Origin: a bacterium
Lineage (GTDB): Bacteria > Vulcanimicrobiota > Xenobia > Xenobiales > Xenobiaceae
Length of the DNA stretch: 6,319 bases
NCBI GenBank assembly: GCA_017444165.1
Contig: JAFSXH010000111.1
Coordinates: 1 to 6,319 of the forward strand
Direction: 5' to 3'
Shown here: positions 1-5,523 of the stretch, one piece after another
Layout: the number at the start of each line of letters is the position of its first letter
How positions within the stretch are numbered: the stretch's first letter is position 1
The notes under the pieces: generated by a model
What the model was told of the DNA's origin: nothing
The model's database searches: none
Seen by the model: the letters and a program-made list of their open reading frames with translations, nothing else
Position numbers and translations under genes: made by a program

Positions 1-339
1 AACATCATCCACACAGCCGACCCTATTTTCCACGAAAGTTTGGTGCCATTCATCCGAACAAGCGTAAAGTACAGCCACTGCAAACGCTTGTGTTTTACCG
101 AGTCCAGACTTATGCCACAACCAGTAGAGCAAAGCAAACTCACCCATATGAGCCCCTTTGCGAAGTAACATATGCAATAACAGTAATGTATCTTCAGAAG
201 GGGAATTTAACCCAAAAAATTGACAAAATTCACACACCAACTCCACGATGAGCAGAGAGTGTTCACCAGAACCAGAATCGGCTGAAGCTAAAAAAATGAC
301 CGCCATCCACAAGATGGCGGCCCAACGAAAGTAATTCAA
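1..339 (-). CDS. VanZ-family membrane protein, 3' end cut by window edge
   Basis: Reading from a TTG at 339-337 gives 113 codons with no stop, running off the left edge. The protein begins MNYFRWAAILWMAVIFLAS, a typical first membrane helix of the family. It then carries R60-K-G-A-H64-M-G-E67-F at the start of a second helix (about 59-75) and S95-D-E-W-H-Q100-T-F (95-102) followed by R106-x-G and D111-D112. These spaced RKxxHxxE and SDExHQ motifs mark the VanZ family (PF04892), named after the teicoplanin-resistance gene vanZ. Most members have no proven function, so resistance should not be assumed. TTG is chosen because an in-frame TAA, the stop of the preceding gene, lies at 345-343, and the first ATG (306-304) would cut the helix. 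No clear Shine-Dalgarno sequence stands before it, so translation may be coupled to the DUF3089 gene two codons upstream. Composition matches the right-hand operon, not the two hydrolase genes beside it. Confidence 0.85.
   Translation of the reverse strand, partial: MNYFRWAAILWMAVIFLASADSGSGEHSLLIVELVCEFCQFFGLNSPSEDTLLLLHMLLRKGAHMGEFALLYWLWHKSGLGKTQAFAVAVLYACSDEWHQTFVENRVGCVDDV
290..320 (-). other. Terminator-like hairpin inside the vanZ start
   Basis: On the minus strand, CCGCCATC (320-313) and GATGGCGG (307-300) form a perfect 8-bp stem around the loop TTGTG. Three bases later comes a run of seven T (296-290). This looks like an intrinsic terminator for the DUF3089 gene, but the same bases encode residues 7-17 of VanZ (AAILWMAVIFL), which explains them without any terminator role. 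It may be chance, or it may lower vanZ expression. In the second copy of the repeat (3190-3210) the stem has two mismatches and the T run is missing. Confidence 0.35.
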
Positions 340-345
340 CTTTTA
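304..345. repeat. 42-bp direct repeat, left copy (intact vanZ start)
   Basis: This is identical over 42 bases to 3194-3235 and in the same orientation. On the minus strand it starts with TAA, the stop of the DUF3089 gene, then AAG, then the TTG start and first 12 codons of vanZ. Identity ends at 346 on one side. On the other, resemblance continues weakly (GAC with two mismatches in the next six bases). It is the left boundary of the block with different composition. Confidence 0.95.
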
Positions 346-1389
346 TTGTCTCGCTTTATAAGCCGCGATGCGCTTTGACACGTTATCCTTGATGTTGTTG
401 TAATAGTATATGTAATCGCTGTCGTGGCGGCCATCTGGTCCGAAGAACTCGGCTGCGATCTTGGTTTCCTCTTCAGGCAGCGGGACGACTTTAGCATTCG
501 TCACGACCACGCCGCGAGCGAGGTTGATCTGCGCATCCGCGCCGAGATCGCCAATCTCAATCTCGCCAGTTTTCTCATTCTGCACGAGAGAACCCAAATT
601 CAGGCTTGCCGGAGCGTAGGTTTCGTCAAGTTTCCAGTTCAGCGGGTTGATGCTCATCGTGCCAGGCAACACTACGACGTTGTGGGCGTTAGTCTCCACG
701 TTCTTTGGCCCTTCAGTATTCCAGGCGACGATAACGCCCGTGTCCGTTTCGCCAGTTGCGAATTTCAGGTGCGGATTGGCCGCGAGGTATTTACGAGTAA
801 CAGAGTAGCCTATGGGGTAGGCCGCGACCATGCGCTTGTAATAATCAGGATGATCTTTGAAATAATTTTGCAACAAGAGCAAGACCATGGACGAACCCTG
901 GCTGTGGCCAGCAATGATAAATGGACGCCCCTCGTTGCAGTTTTCGAAGTAATAATCGAGCGCGGCGGTTATATCGTCGTAAGGCATACCGTAAAGTGCC
1001 GCGTTGACATCCCCAGTCTTCTCATGGATTTCTCCAGCATACCGCAAACCAGCCTGGCGATAGTACGGTACAAACACGTTGGTGGAATCAGCGAATACGG
1101 ACGCATGAATCATGCACTCGCCCGCTACGCCCTGCAACATCTCGGCGTTATCAAGCGTCGCGTAATCGGCGGCTCCCTTTTCGAAGCTTGTCAGGTTATA
1201 CTCCGTCGCGTAAATATAGAACGTGTCGACGTCCTTGGTAATCTCCGGAATCTGGTACCAACTAGTCCTTTGGGAATAATCTGGGGCTTTTTCTGCATTG
1301 CCAGTTGCCGCCGATACGCCGCCACATACCGCCAGACCAAGGAGCAGAACACCACTCATTAACAACAATGCCAAAAATTTCTTATTCAT
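343..1389 (-). CDS. Exported DUF3089 alpha/beta hydrolase
   Basis: A predicted serine hydrolase of the DUF3089 family (PF11288) of 348 aa; substrate unknown. The N-terminus is a secretion signal: lysines, then a hydrophobic stretch (about residues 5-22) ending near VSA-A, a plausible signal peptidase I site. The cysteine in LAVCGG is not a good lipobox because valine precedes it. The nucleophile elbow is A-G-H-S-Q-G, with Ser163 counted from the chosen start. His322 in the C-terminal RHDSDYIYYYNNIKDN segment, followed by a YNNI-type motif, is the likely catalytic His. The ATG at 1389 is preferred over the TTG one codon earlier because GGAGG (1397-1401) lies 7 bases before it. The gene follows the carboxylesterase gene after 66 bases with no evident terminator, so the two are probably cotranscribed. 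Its TAA stop is the first three bases of the 42-bp repeat. Both genes are richer in G+C than their surroundings. Confidence 0.9.
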   Translation of the reverse strand: MNKKFLALLLMSGVLLLGLAVCGGVSAATGNAEKAPDYSQRTSWYQIPEITKDVDTFYIYATEYNLTSFEKGAADYATLDNAEMLQGVAGECMIHASVFADSTNVFVPYYRQAGLRYAGEIHEKTGDVNAALYGMPYDDITAALDYYFENCNEGRPFIIAGHSQGSSMVLLLLQNYFKDHPDYYKRMVAAYPIGYSVTRKYLAANPHLKFATGETDTGVIVAWNTEGPKNVETNAHNVVVLPGTMSINPLNWKLDETYAPASLNLGSLVQNEKTGEIEIGDLGADAQINLARGVVVTNAKVVPLPEEETKIAAEFFGPDGRHDSDYIYYYNNIKDNVSKRIAAYKARQ

Positions 1390-1396
1390 CAATTTT

Positions 1397-1401
1397 CCTC
1401 C
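1397..1401 (-). promoter_or_regulatory. Ribosome binding site of the DUF3089 gene
   Basis: GGAGG on the minus strand lies 7 bases before the ATG at 1389. It decides the start in favour of that ATG over the adjacent TTG at 1392. Confidence 0.8.
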
Positions 1402-1455
1402 GTTCTCATTACGCTTTTATGTCTTTTTTCACAGGACAAGACTTATTTTAAACTG

Positions 1456-3141
1456 TTAAGGCATATAATAGTTGGTCAAGAAATAGGTCCTCTCCCAGTC
1501 AACAATTTTAAGATTGGACTCTTTCTCCGGATGAATGCCTTTTTCATCGAGCACCATCACCTGCTTGTCCTTCAGGTCGTAAAGCGGCCACACATGCGCC
1601 TTGCCGTCAGGAGAGATTTCAGCACTGAGCGACGGGTTACCAGTCTTGGCGAACTGCACCCACATCTTGCGCATGGTTTTCGTGAAGGTCTCATCGAATG
1701 CTCTTCCCGTGAAGTCAGTAAACTCAGGATGATTGAATACGGCCGAGAGTTCTATCGCATGCCCGCTTTTAATCAATGGAAGAGAGGATTCAGGTGTAAA
1801 GTAATAGGTATATGACTTACCACCAGCTTTTGTCTGCTCCTCTGACAGTCTGATTTGCGGTGCAATAAACATAATCTGGCTGAAAAGACGGACGGTAGGT
1901 TCGTAACTTTCTCCCTGAATATCGTTGCAGTAGCTTTCTACCAAATTTTTTTCCTTATCCGTCAACTGGGAGAGTTTCTTTGCCTTGCGCTCATTGGCCC
2001 AAGCATTCCAACTGTCTTCTCCGAGGGCACCCAAAAAAGTGTTCATTTCATCTTTGTTGCAACCCTGAAGGAACTCAATGTCTTTAGCAGCACCGTTCGC
2101 GTAGGCCTCCCACGGATTCAGAGGCAGGTATTTACCATCCATCTCTGGCATAGTGCGTATGCCGAGCACTTGATAAAGCCCAAACATGCGTGCCCACGTC
2201 TCACTGAATTTCTCGGCACTTACTTTTTGCAAATCGGCAACGGTTTTGCAACCAAGTGCTTCCATCAATTTGTTCGTGCATTCAATAGCTTGCTCTGGAC
2301 TCCGCATCTGGGCCGGGGCACCACTCTGTGAGATGACACGCTTGAAATACTGGTGGGATCCTTCGACCAGCGGAAGCAGGGTACAGCTTGCGCCACCAGC
2401 AGACTCGCCCCAGATGGTCACGTTGTCGGGGTCGCCGCCAAAACTTGCAATGTTCTCGTGAACCCATTTCAACGCAGCCATCTGGTCCATGATTCCGAGA
2501 TTCTGTGCGTCTTGATAGTCTTTGCCATCCGGCAGATGGGACAGATGCAGGAACCCGAAGAAGCTAACCCTGTAAGTGATGGTTACGAAAACAACATCCG
2601 GATTCTCTTTAACGAGGTTACTACAATCGTACTGAGGGTCAGTCGTCCCGCCTACATCAAAAGCACCACCATAAATCCACACTATGACCGGCTTCTTTTT
2701 TGTAGCCGTCTTGTCAGACTTCCAGATGTTAAGGTAAAGACAGTCCTCGCTCGTACCATATTCGGCAGCGATGTCGCCCGGTGCCTGGATGGGGGCTTTT
2801 TCATAGTGATATGCCTCATAGATGCCATCATTTGGAATAACATTTACTGGCGCTTTCCAGCGCAGTTCCCCAACAGGCTGTCTACCGACAAAGGGAATGC
2901 CCTTGTAAGCGATGACGCCCTCCGCCTTCTTGCCGACGAAGGTACCGTTGACGCACTTGACTGCCAAAGATTTGTCATAGTTGTTGTCTGTGATCCTTTT
3001 ATTCTCGATGTGCTGAACCATTATCTCCTCTTTCCTCTCGCTTGGTAATTTGTCAGCCTCTGCCACTGAATAGCAGGTAGCAAAACTGAAAGTCATAAGC
3101 GCGGCCAACAAAAGACTAGACGACTTTTTTGAGATATTCAT
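1456..3141 (-). CDS. Exported type-B carboxylesterase
   Basis: A carboxylesterase/lipase type B (PF00135) that hydrolyses carboxylic esters; the substrate cannot be told from sequence. It has 561 aa from the chosen ATG, near the usual 500-560. A Sec signal peptide (KK, hydrophobic residues 10-23) ends at AEA-D (about residue 29), so the enzyme acts outside the cytoplasm. Family marks in order are YKGIPFV near 79; the EDCLYLNIW signature at 132-140; oxyanion loop Y-G-G-A-F at 157-161; the nucleophile in GESAGG, Ser247; the acid in GCNKDEMNTF, probably Glu365; and the His in GHAIELSAVF, His461. The triad is complete, so the enzyme should be active. An earlier in-frame start at 3186 would add 15 residues of promoter-like sequence before the signal peptide. 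The start at 3141 has AGGCGG 7 bases upstream and is preferred. It is the first gene of the two-gene insert and probably shares a transcript with the DUF3089 gene. Confidence 0.93.
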   Translation of the reverse strand: MNISKKSSSLLLAALMTFSFATCYSVAEADKLPSERKEEIMVQHIENKRITDNNYDKSLAVKCVNGTFVGKKAEGVIAYKGIPFVGRQPVGELRWKAPVNVIPNDGIYEAYHYEKAPIQAPGDIAAEYGTSEDCLYLNIWKSDKTATKKKPVIVWIYGGAFDVGGTTDPQYDCSNLVKENPDVVFVTITYRVSFFGFLHLSHLPDGKDYQDAQNLGIMDQMAALKWVHENIASFGGDPDNVTIWGESAGGASCTLLPLVEGSHQYFKRVISQSGAPAQMRSPEQAIECTNKLMEALGCKTVADLQKVSAEKFSETWARMFGLYQVLGIRTMPEMDGKYLPLNPWEAYANGAAKDIEFLQGCNKDEMNTFLGALGEDSWNAWANERKAKKLSQLTDKEKNLVESYCNDIQGESYEPTVRLFSQIMFIAPQIRLSEEQTKAGGKSYTYYFTPESSLPLIKSGHAIELSAVFNHPEFTDFTGRAFDETFTKTMRKMWVQFAKTGNPSLSAEISPDGKAHVWPLYDLKDKQVMVLDEKGIHPEKESNLKIVDWERTYFLTNYYMP

Positions 3142-3148
3142 ATTACTT

Positions 3149-3154
3149 CCGCCT
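3149..3154 (-). promoter_or_regulatory. Ribosome binding site of the carboxylesterase gene
   Basis: AGGCGG on the minus strand is one base off the AGGAGG consensus and lies 7 bases before the ATG at 3141, the same spacing as the DUF3089 gene. It supports this start over the upstream one at 3186. Confidence 0.65.
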
Positions 3155-3158
3155 TTCT

Positions 3159-3202
3159 TAAATATAGGAAATTTTTTATAAGTCAACGACAGTCATCCAC
3201 AA
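3159..3202 (-). promoter_or_regulatory. Possible promoter of the carboxylesterase gene
   Basis: Two sigma70-like pairs can be read on the minus strand between the Nif3 gene and the esterase gene. One is TTGTGG (3202-3197), 16 bases, then TATAAA (3180-3175). The other is TTGACT (3186-3181), 16 bases, then TATTTA (3164-3159). Neither is strong in both boxes. The first would use bases of the duplicated vanZ start as its -35 box. The stretch is A+T-rich and is the only non-coding space before the insert genes, so a promoter here is reasonable but unproven. Confidence 0.35.
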
Positions 3203-3229
3203 GATGGCGGCCCAACGAAAGTAATTCAA
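3194..3229 (-). pseudogene. 5' fragment of vanZ left upstream of the insert
   Basis: From a TTG at 3229-3227 these bases read MNYFRWAAILWM, identical to the first 12 residues of the VanZ protein at 339-304. The frame then leaves the vanZ sequence, adds TVVDL and stops at TAA (3178-3176), making a 17-codon open frame. It follows the Nif3 stop by one codon, as an intact vanZ would. An AGG in the Nif3 3' end (CCTACAGGTCTG) sits at a usable distance for initiation, which the intact vanZ copy now lacks. I read it as the original vanZ start, cut off from its body. Confidence 0.65.
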
Positions 3230-3235
3230 CTTTTA
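3194..3235. repeat. 42-bp direct repeat, right copy (truncated vanZ start)
   Basis: This matches 304-345 base for base. It covers the TAA stop of the Nif3 gene, one codon, and the first 12 codons of vanZ. Beyond 3194 the sequence diverges into A+T-rich DNA before the esterase gene. The two copies enclose 2,848 bases between them (346-3193). Confidence 0.95.
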
Positions 3236-3970
3236 CAGACCTGTAGGTATATCGACAAAAGTAGTCTCAAGATCAAATTGAGTTTTAAGATGATCGGCTA
3301 AAGACTTAACTCCAAATGTTTCCGTCTCATAATGGCCAGCACAGACCATATTAAGGCCGTATTCTTTTGTGTCATGGTACATAGAGTAAGTGGTCTCACC
3401 AGTTATATAAAGATCGACATGATTTTCAAAGGCCTCGTGCATGAAGCTCACTCCTCCGCCACCACTGCAGACGCCGAGCCTCTTGATCTTCTTTGGCCCA
3501 TTCCACAGAGCAAGGATCTGATGAGGAAACAACTTATCGATCTTTTCTTTTAATTCGGTTACATCAACAGACTCTTCAAAATCGAAGATCCAACCCACCT
3601 CACCAAATTTAGTCTGAGCCTCAAAACCGAGAGCTTTCAAAATCTGCGCATTATTGCCCAATTGAGGATGAGCATCCAAAGGAAGATGAGAGACGAACAG
3701 ATTTATATCATGCTCTAGTAAAAATTTAGCCCTCCGACGATTGACCTTAGTTATCTTATCCCAACTAGGCCACATAATACCGTGATGAACACAGATCATC
3801 TGACAATCTTGTAAAGATTCGAAAGTCTCTTGACAGGCATCGACAGCAAAACCGACCTTATGGATCTCTTCACATCCTTCAACCTGTAAACCATTGCTAG
3901 TGAAGTCACTGAACTCTTTTAAACGCAAAAGATCGCTCAAATAGCGCACTAACTCACTTCTAGAAACCAT
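3233..3970 (-). CDS. Nif3/YbgI-type dinuclear metal-binding protein
   Basis: A 245-aa member of the Nif3 family (PF01784), close in length and layout to E. coli YbgI, so the short form without an inserted middle domain. Family members form toroidal hexamers with two metals per subunit. Some are labelled GTP cyclohydrolase 1 type 2 homologues, but the cellular role is not settled. The metal ligands are visible: H62-H63 in VHHG, H95 and D99 in SHLPLDAHPQLGNNAQ, and H213 and E217 in GHYETE. Other family marks are SNGLQVEG (25-32), CSGGGG (168-173) and ITGE (189-192). The start has GAGGGG (3986-3981) 10 bases upstream, inside the end of fchA. The gene follows fchA after 5 bases, so it is very likely in the same operon. 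It was probably followed directly by vanZ before the esterase block arrived. Its stop codon lies in the 42-bp repeat. Confidence 0.93.
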   Translation of the reverse strand: MVSRSELVRYLSDLLRLKEFSDFTSNGLQVEGCEEIHKVGFAVDACQETFESLQDCQMICVHHGIMWPSWDKITKVNRRRAKFLLEHDINLFVSHLPLDAHPQLGNNAQILKALGFEAQTKFGEVGWIFDFEESVDVTELKEKIDKLFPHQILALWNGPKKIKRLGVCSGGGGVSFMHEAFENHVDLYITGETTYSMYHDTKEYGLNMVCAGHYETETFGVKSLADHLKTQFDLETTFVDIPTGL

Positions 3971-3975
3971 AATTA

Positions 3976-4599
3976 CTAAACCCCTCTTTCTAACGAATCT
4001 AAAATTTCGCGGCGAAGCTGCTGAAATTTATCATTACAAAATTTAGATTTTGTTCCGCAAACTTTACGATAACTATCATCACACGAATGCTTGGAGTTAT
4101 CTAACGCATTATCCAAACATCCCAAAATAGACACTTCAAAAAGACGCAGAGCAGAAACTACATCATAACGAAAATCTCGGCGCAAAATACTAGAGACGCA
4201 ACTAGTACACTTGATAACATTGACACATAATTCAACTGCTTGAAAAGGTATATCCACAGAGTTGCGCCAGGCTCTCTCAATATTTTTTTCGCGCTCTTCA
4301 ATCTCTTTTTCAGTATCTTTAGGCATGCGTCTAGCCGCTAAAACTTTATCATATGAAGATCCATCCTCCACAGCTAAACGCAAGAACTCTCTTTGAGCTT
4401 CGAGTAACTCTGTCTTGCTCGAAAGCAAAATTTCCCTATCTTCAATATTCTTTTTCAGCGTGGCCTCAATAGCTTTAACAACTAAGCTAATTCCCAAAGA
4501 AGCTCCTATCAAAATAGCACTGCCCCCACCCAATTGCGCATTGGGTTCAGAAACTTTAGCGAGAATATCTTTTAAAAGTACATTTTGTAATTCGATCAT
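3976..4599 (-). CDS. fchA: Formimidoyl-tetrahydrofolate cyclodeaminase
   Basis: A 207-aa stand-alone cyclodeaminase (PF04961), usual length about 200. It converts 5-formimino-tetrahydrofolate to 5,10-methenyl-tetrahydrofolate with release of ammonia, the step after FtcD, in the cytoplasm. In animals the two activities are fused in one protein; here they are separate genes. Visible family marks are the glycine-rich LGGGSA near the N-terminus (23-28) followed by a helix of small residues, and EDGSSYDKVLAARRMPKD (78-95), the best-conserved stretch. The C-terminal half (about 120-165) is helical and ends in a lysine- and cysteine-rich tail less typical of the family. Its ATG overlaps the TGA of ftcD by 4 bases, indicating translational coupling. 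A closely related methenyltetrahydrofolate cyclohydrolase activity is a less likely alternative, given the ftcD neighbour. Confidence 0.93.
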   Translation of the reverse strand: MIELQNVLLKDILAKVSEPNAQLGGGSAILIGASLGISLVVKAIEATLKKNIEDREILLSSKTELLEAQREFLRLAVEDGSSYDKVLAARRMPKDTEKEIEEREKNIERAWRNSVDIPFQAVELCVNVIKCTSCVSSILRRDFRYDVVSALRLFEVSILGCLDNALDNSKHSCDDSYRKVCGTKSKFCNDKFQQLRREILDSLERGV

Positions 4600-5499
4600 T
4601 TTAATAAATCCACAATTCCTCTTTCGATAACTCTATCAGCTTTAAGTTCAGGAAGTTGCAAGTAGTAAGATAGACTGTCGCAGATCGACTCTAAAGATAT
4701 AGCTCCAATCAACTCACTCTTTTCAATGCCCACACCGTAACGCAGTGCTTCCATCTTAACCATCTCGAAAGCTGTATAAACCGAAGTCATCCGCGTATCG
4801 GTCAAATTCATGGAGACTTGAGCTTTATCTTGAGAGGCCAAATAAATACCTAGAGCCTTAACACAGCGCAGACCACCACTCGAATTTCTAACTTTGGCGG
4901 CGATCCTCTTAGCTATCTCAACATCATTAGTCCTCAGAATGACATTGAAAGCTACCAATGGCCCCCTAGCTCCAAAACAAGATGCCCCCAAAGTTGGATG
5001 AACAAAATTAGGTCCTAGATCGGGAGCGCGATCAATACTTAATAAATCCTTATCCTGGAGAGCTTCAAAACCACCCTTGCGCAAAGTGGGCAACTCTGAG
5101 CGATCTTTATCTTTAGCTGAATGGCCATATAAATATATCGGCACATCGTATTTTTCAGCTATGTGGCGAGCAACACTCTTACAGAGAAGATCGGCTTCAT
5201 CCATTGTAGTTTCCAATATAGGCACAAAAGGCACAACATCAACAGCCCCAATACGAGGGTGCGCTCCCGTATGTTTGCGCATATCAATACGTTGCAAGCA
5301 CGAATCGTAGAGAACCCTAATAGCTTCTTTCAAGCCCTCTGCCTGACCTAATAACGTAAAGACAGAACGATTATGATCAACATCGCTAGAATAATCTAAC
5401 AAATTTACATCTTTTATCTTTTTTATATTATCAGCAATAGAAATAACAACATAGATCACGACCTTCCGAGATAGTGGGTACACACTGAAAAATTTTCAT
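4596..5499 (-). CDS. ftcD: Glutamate formimidoyltransferase, frameshifted near its 5' end
   Basis: The formiminotransferase (PF07837/PF02971) passes the formimino group of N-formimino-L-glutamate to tetrahydrofolate, giving glutamate, late in histidine breakdown. The main frame (4596-5483) is clear: LLDYSSDVDHNRSVFT, then KHTGAHPRIGAVDVVPFVP with the presumed catalytic His, and RNSSGGLRCVKALG. That frame opens with a GTG at 5483 and a non-family N-terminus (MYPLSRKVVIY). One frame over, the ATG at 5499 gives MKIFQCVPTISEGRDL, which matches the family start (CVPNxSEGRD), then reaches TGA at 5433-5431. Joining the frames near 5451-5454 gives SEGRDL-VVISIADN and a normal length of about 300 aa. 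So the true start is 5499, and the sequence has one extra base or lacks two. This may be a sequencing error, a real mutation or, less likely, programmed frameshifting. No good Shine-Dalgarno precedes 5499. The gene is 24 bases after hutG. Confidence 0.88.
5443..5460 (-). other. Frameshift site in ftcD
   Basis: On the minus strand the bases CGT GAT CTA (5460-5452) encode R-D-L in the ATG frame. Dropping the T at 5451 continues as GTT GTT ATT, V-V-I, into the long frame. The short frame otherwise reads CCYFYC and stops at 5433-5431. There is no long homopolymer here, which makes a simple run-length error less obvious. In homologues as I recall them, one more residue lies between GRD and the conserved isoleucines, so a two-base deletion fits slightly better than a one-base insertion. 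Confidence 0.75.
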
Positions 5500-5523
5500 A
5501 TATTTTTTTAAAGCTACAAACTG

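Noticed and set aside
300..320. A rho-independent terminator ending the DUF3089 transcript.
   Set aside because: It is convincing in shape, but it lies inside the first membrane helix of vanZ, which continues in frame to the window edge. I keep it only as a hairpin of uncertain role.
346..361. Imperfect inverted ends just inside the two repeat copies (plus strand TGTC..CTTTATAA near 347-361; minus strand TGTC..ACTTATAA near 3191-3176).
   Set aside because: The match needs a gap and several mismatches, and the left end is the coding sequence for the DUF3089 C-terminus. It is too weak to call terminal inverted repeats.
424..1362. A 312-codon open frame on the plus strand, opposite the DUF3089 gene.
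   Set aside because: It lies wholly antisense to a well-supported gene, its product shows no family motif, and it has no ribosome binding site I can see. The higher G+C content of the block favours long antisense frames.
1421..1442. A small inverted repeat, GTCTT...AAGAC, between the esterase and DUF3089 genes.
   Set aside because: The stem is only 5 bp with a 12-base loop and no T run on the transcribed strand after it, so it is not a credible terminator.
2353..3048. A 231-codon plus-strand open frame, with others at 1531-1815, 1855-2331 and 2186-2461, opposite the carboxylesterase gene.
   Set aside because: They are antisense shadows of a gene with a full catalytic triad, and their products are not recognisable.
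3142..3186. A longer carboxylesterase starting at 3186 (15 extra residues, MTYKKFPIFKKGGSN).
   Set aside because: The extra codons overlap the promoter-like A+T-rich stretch and the ribosome binding site, and they would bury the signal peptide.
5484..5523. The GTG at 5483 as the true ftcD start, with 5484-5523 as non-coding spacer.
   Set aside because: The family's conserved CVPxxSEGRD start is encoded in this stretch from the ATG at 5499, so it is coding, in another frame.
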